Below, piece by piece: positions 38,638 to 51,464 of a stretch of 64,000 bases of DNA. The notes below the pieces were generated by a model. That model did not search any database, was not told the origin of the DNA, and saw nothing but the letters and a program-made list of their open reading frames with translations. Position 1 is the first letter of the stretch. Every line of letters begins with the position of its first letter. Location: NCBI GenBank assembly GCA_013001885.1, contig JABDLD010000033.1:97565-161564 (forward strand). The letters are read 5' to 3'. The DNA is from Lysobacterales bacterium. GTDB taxonomy: Bacteria > Pseudomonadota > Gammaproteobacteria > Xanthomonadales > SZUA-36. The position numbers were made by a program, and so were the translations under genes.

Positions 38638-39600
38638 TCAGTCAGCAATTTTCCGGTTCTGCCGGCGCAGAATGCGCGAATGGCGTTCGATGAAACTGGA
38701 CGCTGCGTCGTAGCCCTTCATCTTGAGCATGAAATCCCGGACCGCAGCTTCGGCGATGATGGAAAGGTTGCGCCCGGCCATGACGGGCAGGGTAATTCTC
38801 GGGATATTAATTTCCAGCACTTCCAGGGAACTGGTGCTGCCCTGCAGACGGTCCTGATGAACCAGAGAATCGCCTTTGCCGGGTATTTCCAGATGGATGA
38901 TCAATCTGAGAAACTTGTTCAGTTTGACCGCGGAATCGCCAAACATGTGGCGGACGTTGAGAATCCCGAGACCGCGGACTTCGAGACAGTCCTGGAGCGC
39001 TTCCGGGCAGGTGCCGTCGATGATCTCCGGTGTAATCCGGGTAAATTCCGGCGCGTCATCGGCGATCAGCCGGTGCCCGCGATTCAATAACTCAAGCGCC
39101 AGTTCACTTTTGCCGCAGCCGGGATCGCCGGTAATCAGCACGCCAATCGTGAAAACTTCCATGAACACGCCGTGCAGAGTCGTTTTGCGGGCCAGGGCGG
39201 TCGAAACGTAATACTGCAGGTAGTCAACCAGTTTGAAGGCTTTCATATCCGAGCGGATCAGGGCGGTGTGCTTACCCGCGGCCTCAGACAATACCAGGTC
39301 AGGCAGTTCAAGTCCGTCGCCGACCAGGACAGCCAGGGGCCGCCCGTCGAAAATGCGGGCGACAGTAGCCTGCTTCTCGTCCCCGTGCAGTGTGTCGAGA
39401 TATCGAATTTCCTCCCAGCCAAGCACCTGGATGCGGTTGGGGTGAATCAGGTTCAGAAAACCGGCCACGGCTGGACGCGTGGTCAGGTCATCGGGTGAGA
39501 TCGAATAGCCGGAAGGGTCGCTCTCGCCGGCTATCCATTGCAATTTCAGCCTTTCATGAAGGTCGTCATAAAGCGATCGGGCTGTGATGGAGCGTGTCAC
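38638..39600 (-). CDS. hprK: HPr kinase/phosphorylase
   Basis: Bifunctional enzyme that phosphorylates HPr on Ser46 and removes it again. Walker A GDPGCGKS is at 158-165, the catalytic acid region ADDAPEFTRI at 180-189 and the family signature EVRGLGILNVRHMFG near 207-221. At 320 aa it has the full N-terminal domain. It starts with GTG, with no well-spaced ribosome site. Presence of this gene with an HPr retaining Ser46 argues that serine phosphorylation is functional. Confidence 0.95.
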   Translation of the reverse strand: MTRSITARSLYDDLHERLKLQWIAGESDPSGYSISPDDLTTRPAVAGFLNLIHPNRIQVLGWEEIRYLDTLHGDEKQATVARIFDGRPLAVLVGDGLELPDLVLSEAAGKHTALIRSDMKAFKLVDYLQYYVSTALARKTTLHGVFMEVFTIGVLITGDPGCGKSELALELLNRGHRLIADDAPEFTRITPEIIDGTCPEALQDCLEVRGLGILNVRHMFGDSAVKLNKFLRLIIHLEIPGKGDSLVHQDRLQGSTSSLEVLEINIPRITLPVMAGRNLSIIAEAAVRDFMLKMKGYDAASSFIERHSRILRRQNRKIAD

Positions 39601-39633
39601 GCCCTAGAGTATTGCAGAGGCAGGCGGGGCAAT

Positions 39634-40089
39634 TCAATGACCCGCGCTGGACAGGAGCTTCAGTAGCCCTGCTGCATCTTCAGCTGTGCGCAGTTCGACC
39701 AGGATCTCGGGATCACTGAACAGTTCCGCCACCTGGGCCAGAAGTCTCAGATGATCTTCGCCGCAGGATTCGGGAACGGCCAGGGCGAACAGGAGATCAA
39801 CCGGTTCGCCGTCGGTAGCGTCAAACGGCAGGGGCTTTTTGAGCCGAAAAAAGGACACTTCCACGCTGTCGGTGCCTTTCACACGCCCGTGCGGAATCGC
39901 GACCCCTTTTCCCAGCCCGGTGCTGCCCAGCCTTTCCCTGGCGCACAGGCTCTCGAACACCTCGCGTTGGCTAAATTGTTCGCTGTTGCGGGCCAGTTCC
40001 TCGCTGATCAGTTCCAGCAGCCGTTTTTTGCTACTGCTGTGAACGTCACAATGGACTTTTTCCAGGGTCAGCAGGTCGCTTATGAACAT
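39634..40089 (-). CDS. ptsN: Nitrogen-regulatory EIIA (PtsN)
   Basis: EIIA of the fructose/mannitol fold that acts as the output of the PTS-Ntr chain, controlling targets such as potassium transport and sensor kinases. H67 in KGVAIPHGRV is the phosphorylated residue; STGLGKGVAIPHGR and LLFALAVPE are typical. 151 aa. It lies downstream of rpoN and hpf, its classic place, and 33 bases before hprK on the same strand. Confidence 0.95.
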   Translation of the reverse strand: MFISDLLTLEKVHCDVHSSSKKRLLELISEELARNSEQFSQREVFESLCARERLGSTGLGKGVAIPHGRVKGTDSVEVSFFRLKKPLPFDATDGEPVDLLFALAVPESCGEDHLRLLAQVAELFSDPEILVELRTAEDAAGLLKLLSSAGH

Positions 40090-40119
40090 GTTGTGGTCAA
40101 CCTGTGTTTACGGCCTGGC

Positions 40120-40446
40120 TCAGCCGGCGGACGCTGCGCGTTTCGCTGAGCTGGCACGGTGGCCGCGCAGGCGGTCCTTGTAGCGCCTGACCTGTTTATC
40201 CAGCTTGTCGGACAGGCCGTCGATGGCAGCGTACATATCGGCGTCCGAGTCCTGGGCGAAAAGCGATTTTCCGGCGGCGTTAACCGTAGCCTCTGCCTGC
40301 TGTTGCTGCGGGTTTTCCACCTTGAGAATGACATTAATGGAGATCACGTGATCGAAGTGTCTGGAAATTCTTTGAAGTTTTTCGGTGACATAGGCTCTCA
40401 GTGCTGGCGAAACTTCGACGTGATGTCCTGTAATGTTAATTTGCAT
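40120..40446 (-). CDS. hpf: Ribosome hibernation promoting factor
   Basis: Small RaiA/HPF-family protein of 108 aa that binds the 30S decoding region and stores ribosomes as dimers in stationary phase. It begins MQINITGHHVEVSPALRAYV and contains DADMYAAIDGLSDKLDKQVRRYKDR, both family-typical. The ATG at 40446 gives the conserved beginning; a frame opening at 40458 adds four residues. It is slightly longer than the E. coli short form, with an Arg/Ala-rich tail. A 219-base gap separates it from rpoN; I see no gene in it. Confidence 0.93.
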   Translation of the reverse strand: MQINITGHHVEVSPALRAYVTEKLQRISRHFDHVISINVILKVENPQQQQAEATVNAAGKSLFAQDSDADMYAAIDGLSDKLDKQVRRYKDRLRGHRASSAKRAASAG

Positions 40447-40665
40447 GTCAGTCTCCATGATAGGTCCCGACCGGATAACGGTTATGCACCGGGTATCCGA
40501 TACGGGTCTGGTTAACTCGGAGGATGTTGTTGGCTTTTTCTTCCCTTGAGGCCTGGTTCATCCCTGTGTTGCGAACGAGAAGGATTACACAATCCATAAC
40601 TTAATCTTATACCGGAATTGAAAAGTTGACTAGTGCATGCTTGATGCTGACCCGAATTGGCTCAA

Positions 40666-42081
40666 TCATGTGCTTGCCGGGGTCCGGCGAAACAGCCGCC
40701 GACGCTCACTGGACGAACCGATTCCGAGTGATTCGCGATACTTGGCCACGGTTCTACGGGCGACCACGATTCCCGCCTGCCGCAGAAGATCTGAGAGGTC
40801 CTGGTCGCTAAGGGGGTGGCCGGGCGGCTCCCGGTCCAGCAACAGCTGCAGCCTCGCCTTAACGGCTGTTGCACTCATGGCCCCTCCATTTTCCGTGCGC
40901 ACATGGCTGGAGAAAAAATACTTGAGTTCGAAAAGACCGCGCGGCGTCAGCATGTATTTACGCGTCGTTGCGCGGGACACCGTGGACTCGTGGACACCGA
41001 TCTCTTCGGAAACGTCTTTCAGGACCAGAGGCTTCATCGCCAGATCACCTTGTTCGAGAAACTCCTGCTGGAATTCGACAATGCTCTGCGAGACTTTGAT
41101 CAGGGTCTGGTTGCGCAATTCCAGGCTGGACATCAGCCAGCGCGCTTCCTGCAACCGCCCCTTGAGATACTCCGCATCCTTGCCGCCGGACTTGCGCAAA
41201 AGGTCGATATAGAACCGGTTCAGTTTTAAACCGGGCTCGTTTTCCGGGTTCAGCGTCACCCGCCATTCATCGTTGACCCGCGTGACATAAACGTCCGGCA
41301 CGAGGTATTCGTCGCGCCGGTTATCGTAGCGCGCGCCCGGGCGGGGTTCGAGCGACTGGATCAGATCCAGAGCAGCCGTCACCGCTTCTTCTTTGGCGCC
41401 GGTGCGTTTCCTCAGCTCATCCAGGTCATGCCGGGCAACCTGTTCCAGGTAGTCCTTGGAAATTCTCAACGCCAAATCTCTGGCCGGCGTGTCGTTAGGT
41501 AAAGAAGCGAGCTGAACACGAATACACTCCGCGGCATCGCGGGTCGCGACACCCACCGGCTCCATCCGCTGAATGCGGTGCAGTACCGCCAGGATTTCAT
41601 CTTCTTCAACCAGCAGTTCCGGCGCAAGGCTGGCCCGCACGTCTTCGATGCTGTCGTGCAGGTAGCCGTCCTCGTCCAGTCCATAGACGATCGCTTCGGC
41701 AATGGCTGTATCTTCGTCGCTAAAATGTGAGAGGTTTATTTGCCACAACAGATGCTCTCGGAGGGAATCACTGCTGGTATCGGCGATCTGCGATTCGCCT
41801 GAAAAGCTGTCATATGGCGTGCTTTCCATCCATTGCTCATTGCCCAGGCTCTCCGTTTCCCAGTCCTGTTGCTCGAAGCTTTCCGTCTCGGGCTGCTCAC
41901 TGCCGGCCTCCGCTTCACCTTCGCCGTCGGTGCGCTCCAGAATGGGGTTGGCGTCGAGGACTTCCTGGATATATTCGCGCAGTTCTATCCGGTTCAGCTG
42001 CAGCAGGCGAATGGCCTGCTGTAACTGCGGCGCCAGGGACAGTTTTTGCGAGAGTCTGAGTTGGAGGGAGTGTTCGGCCAT
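40666..42081 (-). CDS. rpoN: RNA polymerase sigma-54 factor
   Basis: Alternative sigma factor that needs an AAA+ activator to open promoters. 471 aa. Region I is Gln/Leu-rich (LRLSQKLSLAPQLQQAIRLLQ), the acidic region II follows, then the core-binding domain, the helix-turn-helix (VHESTVSRATTRKYM) and the RpoN box ARRTVAKYRE near the end. It sits between lptB and hpf as in most gammaproteobacteria. The promoter at 752-766 is one predicted target in this window, with PilR as activator. Confidence 0.97.
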   Translation of the reverse strand: MAEHSLQLRLSQKLSLAPQLQQAIRLLQLNRIELREYIQEVLDANPILERTDGEGEAEAGSEQPETESFEQQDWETESLGNEQWMESTPYDSFSGESQIADTSSDSLREHLLWQINLSHFSDEDTAIAEAIVYGLDEDGYLHDSIEDVRASLAPELLVEEDEILAVLHRIQRMEPVGVATRDAAECIRVQLASLPNDTPARDLALRISKDYLEQVARHDLDELRKRTGAKEEAVTAALDLIQSLEPRPGARYDNRRDEYLVPDVYVTRVNDEWRVTLNPENEPGLKLNRFYIDLLRKSGGKDAEYLKGRLQEARWLMSSLELRNQTLIKVSQSIVEFQQEFLEQGDLAMKPLVLKDVSEEIGVHESTVSRATTRKYMLTPRGLFELKYFFSSHVRTENGGAMSATAVKARLQLLLDREPPGHPLSDQDLSDLLRQAGIVVARRTVAKYRESLGIGSSSERRRLFRRTPAST

Positions 42082-42088
42082 TTCGCGG

Positions 42089-42808
42089 TCAGAGGCTGAA
42101 GTCTTTGCCCAGGTAAACCTGGCGGACTTCGTCGTTTGTGATGATGGTTTCCGGGCTGCCTTCGGCCAGAACCTGGCCGTTGTTCAAAATATAGGCGTGA
42201 TCGCAAATTCCAAGCGTTTCCCTGACGTTGTGGTCGGTGATCAGCACTCCAATGTCCAGGTCGGTCAGATGCTCGACAATTTTCTGGATCTCGATGACGG
42301 AAATGGGATCGACTCCGGCAAAGGGTTCATCCAGCAGAATGAACCGCGGACCGGCTGCCAGGGCCCGCGCGATTTCAGCGCGCCGCCGCTCACCCCCGGA
42401 CAGGCTGATTCCTTTCTGGTCGGCAATATGGGCAATGCCGAGGTCTTCGAGCAACTGCTGTTGCTTTTCCTTTCTTTCCGACCGGCTGAGGTTCTTGCGT
42501 ATCTCGAGAATGGCCATGATATTGTCGGCGACCGAGAGCTTGCGAAAAATCGACGCGTCCTGGGGCAGGTAGCCCACACCCAATCCCGACCGGACGTTAA
42601 CCGGCTGATGCGTTACATCCACTTCATCGACCAGAATCTTACCGTCGCCTACCGGGACCAACCCGACGATCATGTAGAAACAGGTGGTCTTGCCTGCGCC
42701 GTTGGGGCCAAGCAGACCGACGACCTCACCGGGCTCGACCTGCATCGTCACGCCCCTGACGACTTCCCGCTTGCCGAACGATTTATGTAAATTGATGGCC
42801 TTCAGCAT
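42089..42808 (-). CDS. lptB: LPS export ABC ATPase LptB
   Basis: Cytoplasmic ATPase of the LptB2FGC transporter that drives lipopolysaccharide to the cell surface. Walker A GPNGAGKT is at 34-41; the signature is [15 protein letters not shown] and Walker [15 protein letters not shown] placed the start at [10 protein letters not shown] (42808, 239 aa); the open frame continues to 42853 into lptA. Seven bases separate its stop from the rpoN start, so lptB and rpoN are probably cotranscribed. Confidence 0.96.
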   Translation of the reverse strand: MLKAINLHKSFGKREVVRGVTMQVEPGEVVGLLGPNGAGKTTCFYMIVGLVPVGDGKILVDEVDVTHQPVNVRSGLGVGYLPQDASIFRKLSVADNIMAILEIRKNLSRSERKEKQQQLLEDLGIAHIADQKGISLSGGERRRAEIARALAAGPRFILLDEPFAGVDPISVIEIQKIVEHLTDLDIGVLITDHNVRETLGICDHAYILNNGQVLAEGSPETIITNDEVRQVYLGKDFSL

Positions 42809-42812
42809 GAAC

Positions 42813-43364
42813 CTATCCTGTTTCACCCGTATCGGAGTCGGCTGCATCCTCATCAGGACTGCTTCCGGGTACGACTTCCGGATCCATCCGAATCCGAATC
42901 CGGCCGTTGCCGTCGCCGCCGCTACCCTGGAAGTGCTGGGTGTTCAAATCGTATTTGAGAATCTCTCCGCTGATATGGTATTGAGGGTGAACAACATCCG
43001 CCGCGCCCGTCAGCGTCACGATCCCGCTGGCGACTTCATACTCGACTTTGCCGGCTTCCGCCGCAACCAGCCCCTGTTCTTCGATTTCCTGCTGAAGCCG
43101 GACCGGAGCCCCTGTCAGTTCGAATTTGCGCACGCGGCCGTCGACTTTCTCCACGGTGGCGATGTCGGACTGAATGAGCAGCGTGCCCTGGCGAATCTCG
43201 ACGTTGCCCGCAAGCGTCGCTATGCCGTCCCCCAGCGTGCCGTCGGTTGAATCGGCATTGACCTCGAGGGGCTGCTGGCGGTCAGTCTCCAGCGCCGGCA
43301 GAGCCGTTGAAAACACCGTCACCAGAAGGCCCGTAAGCAACACTAAGCGGTCAAGGAGTCTCAT
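42813..43364 (-). CDS. lptA: LPS periplasmic transport protein LptA
   Basis: Periplasmic bridge protein that carries lipopolysaccharide from LptC to LptD. It has a signal peptide ([26 protein letters not shown]) and an OstA-type beta-jellyroll ([33 protein letters not shown], in part). 183 aa from the ATG at 43364; another ATG at 43382 would add six residues and overlap lptC further. The acidic tail ([13 protein letters not shown]) is unusual and may be a lineage extension. Confidence 0.92.
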   Translation of the reverse strand: MRLLDRLVLLTGLLVTVFSTALPALETDRQQPLEVNADSTDGTLGDGIATLAGNVEIRQGTLLIQSDIATVEKVDGRVRKFELTGAPVRLQQEIEEQGLVAAEAGKVEYEVASGIVTLTGAADVVHPQYHISGEILKYDLNTQHFQGSGGDGNGRIRIRMDPEVVPGSSPDEDAADSDTGETG

Positions 43365-43914
43365 AGTACCCCCGCACGTCATTTTTCAGTTCAAAACTGT
43401 TGGAAATCATATCCAGTTGCATGCCGACCGCGTCCAGCCTGTTGTTGAAGTGTCTTATGTTGACCTCTGCATCACTGCTCGCTGTTCGTGGTGTTACGTT
43501 CAACATGACATCCTTCGTCGAAATTTCCAGTAACTCTCCGGTCTCGGTGTTCCGCCGGGTCAGGTAAACATCTCCGACCAGCGACACATGCTCACGGTCA
43601 GCCGTGATGATTGCAGATTCAGCGGTAATGTACCATTGTTCCTGTTGCTGGCGAATTTGAAGCTCCGGCTGTTCCACGGTGCTCAGGCCGCTCTGGGCGT
43701 CGCTGCGCAGCATTGGGGCGCGAATCTGTAAATTGACGGCGCCGGCGTCGTCCAGCATGCGCCCGTCGAAATCACTCAGGGCGAAGTTCAGCCGGATGTC
43801 CAGTTCGCTCACCGGCGCTGTGACTTCTACTTCCGATTCCCTGGAAACGATCCAGGAGAGCACCGCCAGCAACGCCAGCAGGATGATTCCCTGCCGGGTC
43901 GGACGCTGAATCAC
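43351..43914 (-). CDS. lptC: LPS export inner-membrane protein LptC
   Basis: Bitopic component of the Lpt machine. 187 aa with one N-terminal TM (GIILLALLAVLSWIVS) and a periplasmic LptC jellyroll (LNFALSDFDGRMLDDAG). Starts with GTG inside a GTGA overlap with the kdsC stop, and its 3' end overlaps the start of lptA. The chain kdsD-kdsC-lptC-lptA-lptB ties Kdo synthesis to LPS transport. Confidence 0.9.
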   Translation of the reverse strand: MIQRPTRQGIILLALLAVLSWIVSRESEVEVTAPVSELDIRLNFALSDFDGRMLDDAGAVNLQIRAPMLRSDAQSGLSTVEQPELQIRQQQEQWYITAESAIITADREHVSLVGDVYLTRRNTETGELLEISTKDVMLNVTPRTASSDAEVNIRHFNNRLDAVGMQLDMISNSFELKNDVRGYYETP

Positions 43915-44465
43915 AGCTTGAGAATTCCATCCAGTACCTGCTGGTCCAGGCCGCGCGCAGCAAGAATGAGGTCACAAATCTCCCGCACGGCGCCTTTGCC
44001 GCCGGCCCGGGAAGTCACCCAATGCACCCGGTTTTTGACGACCGGGTCAGCATCGGCAACCGTGACTGACAGTCCGACCCGGTCCAAAACGGGAATATCG
44101 ATCCAGTCGTCGCCGGCATAACAGATATTCTGTTCGCTCATACCGGTATCAGATAGCAATTCATTGAAAGCGTTCAGTTTGTCGTTGCGGCCCTGGTAAA
44201 CATGCTCCACGCCGAGCTGTGCGGATCGCTGCGCAACGATCTCCGACTGCCGCCCGGTGATGAAAGCCAGCTCGATCCGCTGGCTCTGTAATGCCTTGAT
44301 ACCGAGACCGTCCCGGGTGCAGAAGGCTTTCATTTCGTTTCCCTGGTTGTCGAAATAGAGGCGGCCGTCGGTGAGTACGCCGTCGACGTCCAGCACCAGC
44401 ATCCTGATTCTGGACGCGCGCTCAACCAGCAGTTCGTCGAATCCCGAGAGATCGATCACCGGCAC
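43911..44465 (-). CDS. kdsC: 3-deoxy-D-manno-octulosonate 8-phosphate phosphatase
   Basis: HAD-family phosphatase that releases Kdo from Kdo-8-phosphate in the cytoplasm. Nucleophile D26 and acid/base D28 are in MLVLDVDGVLTDG. Later motifs are FITGRQSEIV and CYAGDDWIDIPVL. 184 aa. The start is GTG directly abutting the kdsD stop with no gap. Confidence 0.95.
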   Translation of the reverse strand: MPVIDLSGFDELLVERASRIRMLVLDVDGVLTDGRLYFDNQGNEMKAFCTRDGLGIKALQSQRIELAFITGRQSEIVAQRSAQLGVEHVYQGRNDKLNAFNELLSDTGMSEQNICYAGDDWIDIPVLDRVGLSVTVADADPVVKNRVHWVTSRAGGKGAVREICDLILAARGLDQQVLDGILKL

Positions 44466-45437
44466 CTAGACAACCCCCGCCTTCAGCAAGTCCTGGAAAT
44501 TCAATGCGCCGGCCAGTTGCCCGTTTTCAGCGACCACCAGCAGACCCTGGATCGAGTGTGCCTGCATTTTTTGCACGGCCTCTACCGCCAAAGCATCCGC
44601 TGTAATACTCTGGCCGCCTGCGGTCATGACTTTACCGATGGCCGTGGTGTGCGGGTCGAGACCGGAATCCAGCGTGCGGCGCAGATCACCATCGGTAAAA
44701 ATACCGGCTACCTGTCCTGCAGAATCCAGCACGGCTGTCATTCCCAGGCGCTTCGCCGTCATTTCCACGATAGCCTCGCTGACCGAAGCATCCAGCTGCA
44801 CGCTGGGGACTTCCGACCCCTGGTGCATGACGTCCTGGATGTGCAGAAGCAAACGCCGGCCGAGGCGTCCGCCCGGGTGGGACATTGCGAAGTCCTTCCG
44901 GGTAAATCCGCGTGTCTCCAGCAAAGAAATGGCCAGCGCATCTCCCATGACCAGAGCGGCCGTTGTGCTGGACGTGGGCGCAAGCCCCAGCGGACACGCT
45001 TCTTTTTCCACGCTGACATCGATGTGGGCATCGGCGTGTTCGGCCAGTGTGGAAACCGGATTACCGGTCATGGCCACAATCTTCACGCCGATTCGTTTCA
45101 ACAGCGGAAGAATGATGTTCACTTCGTCGGTTTCGCCTGAATTGGAGAGCGCCAGTACGACATCCTGCGGTTTGATCATGCCCAGGTCGCCGTGGCTTGC
45201 TTCCGCGGGGTGAACGAAAAAGGCGGGAGTTCCTGTGCTCGCCAGCGTTGCGGCAATTTTGCTGCCGATGTGGCCGGATTTTCCCATGCCAATCACCACG
45301 ACGCGGCCGCGGCACCCGAGCAGGAAGCCGCAAGCCTTCAGGAATTCCTCATCTACCCGGTGCAGTAAAGCCTGGACGGCGCTGGCCTGCGTATCGATCA
45401 CCGCCCTGGCCAGCGTCTGGATGGCTTCTCTGTTCAT
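44466..45437 (-). CDS. kdsD: D-arabinose-5-phosphate isomerase
   Basis: Converts ribulose 5-phosphate to arabinose 5-phosphate, the first step of Kdo synthesis. 323 aa: an SIS domain (about 35-180; VVIGMGKSGHIGSKIAATLASTG, in part) then two CBS domains (about 205-323). PAEASHGDLGMI and CPLGLAPTSSTT are family-typical. It lies between the exchanger and kdsC. Confidence 0.96.
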   Translation of the reverse strand: MNREAIQTLARAVIDTQASAVQALLHRVDEEFLKACGFLLGCRGRVVVIGMGKSGHIGSKIAATLASTGTPAFFVHPAEASHGDLGMIKPQDVVLALSNSGETDEVNIILPLLKRIGVKIVAMTGNPVSTLAEHADAHIDVSVEKEACPLGLAPTSSTTAALVMGDALAISLLETRGFTRKDFAMSHPGGRLGRRLLLHIQDVMHQGSEVPSVQLDASVSEAIVEMTAKRLGMTAVLDSAGQVAGIFTDGDLRRTLDSGLDPHTTAIGKVMTAGGQSITADALAVEAVQKMQAHSIQGLLVVAENGQLAGALNFQDLLKAGVV

Positions 45438-45482
45438 GCCCCTAGTTTACCTGTCAACCGGGCGCAAATCAGCAAGCGCTGT

Positions 45483-46472
45483 TCAGCCCGAAACTTCAGG
45501 GACGACTCTCGTGGCTGTAACCCAGACGAGGACCTGGTAGCTGAGAAACAGGGTCAGTAACAGGAAGCCGGATTTTCGGCTGATCCGGCCGGGGCCCTGG
45601 ATGCCGTAAGCCATGAAAAACAGTAGAACGGTAAACAAAAACATGACGGGGAAGTCCTGCTTCAACATCAGCAAATCCACGTTTACCGGATTGACCACGG
45701 CGGCAATTCCCAGCACACCCAGGATGTTGAACATATTGGAGCCAATCACATTGCCGATTGCCAGATCGTCTTCCTCCCGCAACGCACTGGTCAGGGCAGC
45801 AGCGAGCTCCGGCAGGCTGGTGCCAAAGGCGATAATCGTCAGTCCGATGATTGCTTCCGAAACTTGCAGGCTGCGCGCGATGTAAATGGCGCCTTCTACC
45901 AGGAACTGCGAGCTGATCGGCAGCACGATCAGCCCCACGATCAGCCACAGAACCGCATATCCAGTCGGCATATTGGTCGGGATTTCCGCAGCGAACTCCT
46001 CGGCCAGAGGATCTTCCGGGCCGCGCCTGAGGCCGAATTGAATCATCCAGATAATCAGCGCAACCAGGCCGGTCAACAAAAGCCAGCCTTCCGTCGTGTC
46101 GTAAATCAGGTCTGATGCCATGATCAGGCTTGCAATCATGATCAACATCAACAAGGGATATTCGCGTTTCAGTGTCTCCGACTCGACCTTGAGCGGGTAG
46201 ACTATGGCCGTCAATCCGAGAATCAGGCCAATATTTGCAATGTTAGATCCGATGGCGTTACCCACGGCCAGCCCGGGGTTTCCCCGGTAGGCGGCCACGC
46301 CGGAAACGACCAGTTCCGGTGCCGAGGTGCCGAAGGCGACAATGGTCAGCCCAATGATCAGCGGCGATACGCCCAGGTTTCGCGCCAGCGCCGATGCTCC
46401 CGCCACCAGGCGGTCCGCGCCCCAAACGAGCAGGATGAAACCTCCCGCGATTTGCGCGATCGAGATCAGCAT
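45483..46472 (-). CDS. yrbG: Sodium/calcium exchanger family protein (YrbG-like)
   Basis: Inner-membrane CaCA antiporter, about 329 aa, with two inverted repeat halves. Each half has its signature: VAFGTSAPELVVSG and IAFGTSLPELAAAL, and NAIGSNIANIGLILG and NVIGSNMFNILGVLG. About ten TM segments. The ATG at 46472 was preferred to a TTG three codons upstream. It is first in the kds/lpt cluster and divergent from ibaG with an 87-base gap. Confidence 0.92.
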   Translation of the reverse strand: MLISIAQIAGGFILLVWGADRLVAGASALARNLGVSPLIIGLTIVAFGTSAPELVVSGVAAYRGNPGLAVGNAIGSNIANIGLILGLTAIVYPLKVESETLKREYPLLMLIMIASLIMASDLIYDTTEGWLLLTGLVALIIWMIQFGLRRGPEDPLAEEFAAEIPTNMPTGYAVLWLIVGLIVLPISSQFLVEGAIYIARSLQVSEAIIGLTIIAFGTSLPELAAALTSALREEDDLAIGNVIGSNMFNILGVLGIAAVVNPVNVDLLMLKQDFPVMFLFTVLLFFMAYGIQGPGRISRKSGFLLLTLFLSYQVLVWVTATRVVPEVSG

Positions 46473-46559
46473 TTGATGCAATTCACTTTCAGTATCGCGC
46501 CAGGTTCCATTATGATGTCGGGCTTCCGATCCAGCACAGAAGACAAGGAAACATAGTCT

Positions 46560-49631
<3,072 letters not shown>

Positions 49632-49654
49632 GGCTGAATGTAGACTCCTTGCTA

Positions 49655-50317
49655 TCAAGTCAGTCGATCGTTGTCCTGCAATTGCAGAGGCTGTTCCTGT
49701 TTTGAACCATCGACGAATACCGACCCGTCCATGCATTCGACCCGGTGACGACTGAAGAATTCAACCGTCGCAACGACCAGGCGGTGCTCCATCGGTGACA
49801 GCCGGGCGGCCAGGCTGTCTGCTTCATCTCCGGGCTGAATCGGAATCACGACCTGGGAAATAACGGGGCCGCCATCGAGTTCCTCGGTGACGAAATGCAT
49901 GCTTGCGCCGTGTTTTTCGTCGCCGGCTTCGATCGCCCGCCGGTAGGTGTCCACGCCACGGTACAGCGGCAACAGCGACGGGTGCAGGTTGATCATTCTG
50001 CCGCGCAGCGGTTCCAGCACTTCGGGGCCGATAATGCGCATGAACCCGGCCAGCACCACCAGGTCGGGTTTGCCGGTGCAGATCAGTAAAGCCAGTGCGC
50101 GGTCAAAATCATCGCGGCTGGTGAACGCCCGGTGATCGAGCACACTGGTGGGAATTCCTGACCTCTCAGCCCGGGCTAGCCCCCGCGCTTTGGCGACGTT
50201 GCTGATGACATGGTTGATCTCGAAGTTCAGTCCGCCCGATCGCCGGGCATCGATCAGGGCCTGCAGGTTGCTGCCGTTGCCTGAAACCAGGACACATGTC
50301 TTTAGCGGCGCATTCAT
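49655..50317 (-). CDS. purN: Phosphoribosylglycinamide formyltransferase
   Basis: Third step of purine synthesis: formylates GAR with 10-formyl-THF. 220 aa. [16 protein letters not shown] at the start, then [16 protein letters not shown] and [19 protein letters not shown], which includes the catalytic region with HPS. A short Gln-rich tail ([15 protein letters not shown]) extends beyond the usual end. The start overlaps the purM stop by four bases. Confidence 0.95.
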   Translation of the reverse strand: MNAPLKTCVLVSGNGSNLQALIDARRSGGLNFEINHVISNVAKARGLARAERSGIPTSVLDHRAFTSRDDFDRALALLICTGKPDLVVLAGFMRIIGPEVLEPLRGRMINLHPSLLPLYRGVDTYRRAIEAGDEKHGASMHFVTEELDGGPVISQVVIPIQPGDEADSLAARLSPMEHRLVVATVEFFSRHRVECMDGSVFVDGSKQEQPLQLQDNDRLT

Positions 50318-51408
50318 TGACGATAACGCACCCGCGAATCAGCTTCGACCGCGACCACGGCACCGATGTCGAAACAGGGAATACCGCGTTCTGCGGTCTG
50401 CGTGGAGACATCGGCGGCTTCCTGTTCCGGTACCAGCATGACCATGCCGATGCCGCAGTTGAAGGTCCGGAGCATTTCCGTTGCCTCGATGGCGCCCTGT
50501 TGCTGCAGCCAGTCAAACACCTCGGGACGCGGCCAGGAGTTGGTGTCGATATCGATTCCCAGCCCATCCGGCAGCACTCGCACGATATTTTCCGTCAAGC
50601 CGCCGCCGGTAATGTGGGCCAGTCCGTCGATCTGGCCGTTGCGCAGCAGTTCGAGTACGGGCTTGACGTAGATGCGGGTCGGGGCCAGCAGGGCGCTGCC
50701 GATCGTCACGGCCTCGCCCGCCCTGGTGCAAAGCGTTGCGTCAAGGTCCGAGCCGGAGCGTTCCACCACCTTTCTGATCAATGAGTAGCCGTTGGAATGC
50801 GGCCCGCTGGAAGCCATGCCGAGTACCCGGTGACCGGCCCTGATTTTGCTGCCGTCAAGCAGTTCCGAGCGCTCCACCGCACCCACCGAAAACCCTGCGA
50901 GGTCGTATTCCCCCGCGCCGTACATTCCCGGCATCTCTGCCGTCTCGCCGCCGATCAGCGCGCAACCGGACTGGCGGCAACCCTCGGCAATTCCCTCGAT
51001 GACCCTTTGCGCCTCGTCTAACTCGAGTTTTCCGGTGGCAAAATAGTCCAGAAAAAACAGCGGCTCAGCGCCGCAGGTCAGTATGTCGTTCACGCACATG
51101 GCTACCAGGTCGATGCCGATCGTGTCGTGGCGGCCCAGTTGGCGGGCAAGCATCAGCTTGGTGCCGACCCCATCTGTACCAGATACAAGCAACGGCTCTT
51201 TCCAGCGGTCAAGGTCCATGCTGAACAGGGCGCCGAATCCGCCGAGCCCCGTCAGAACTTCCGGGCGCAGGGTGCTTTTGACGGCGGGCTTGATCCGCTC
51301 CACCAGCTCATTTCCGGCATCGATATCAACGCCTGCATCGCGGTATGAAAGGCTTTCTTTGGCTTTAGTCGGGTTGTTCAAGTAAGGTTCCGGTTTGGTC
51401 GATTTCAT
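50314..51408 (-). CDS. purM: Phosphoribosylformylglycinamidine cyclo-ligase
   Basis: Fifth step of purine synthesis (AIR synthetase). 364 aa; [21 protein letters not shown] at the start (in part), then [31 protein letters not shown] and [11 protein letters not shown], all AIRS motifs. The ATG at 51408 was preferred over GTG one codon upstream. It forms a two-gene unit with purN and is divergent from the DUF2066 gene; the 56-base gap holds both promoters. Confidence 0.95.
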   Translation of the reverse strand: MKSTKPEPYLNNPTKAKESLSYRDAGVDIDAGNELVERIKPAVKSTLRPEVLTGLGGFGALFSMDLDRWKEPLLVSGTDGVGTKLMLARQLGRHDTIGIDLVAMCVNDILTCGAEPLFFLDYFATGKLELDEAQRVIEGIAEGCRQSGCALIGGETAEMPGMYGAGEYDLAGFSVGAVERSELLDGSKIRAGHRVLGMASSGPHSNGYSLIRKVVERSGSDLDATLCTRAGEAVTIGSALLAPTRIYVKPVLELLRNGQIDGLAHITGGGLTENIVRVLPDGLGIDIDTNSWPRPEVFDWLQQQGAIEATEMLRTFNCGIGMVMLVPEQEAADVSTQTAERGIPCFDIGAVVAVEADSRVRYRQ

Positions 51409-51464
51409 CACGGCTCAACAGGCCCATATGTTATCTTATTTATTGATCTCGCACCCGGTACCTT

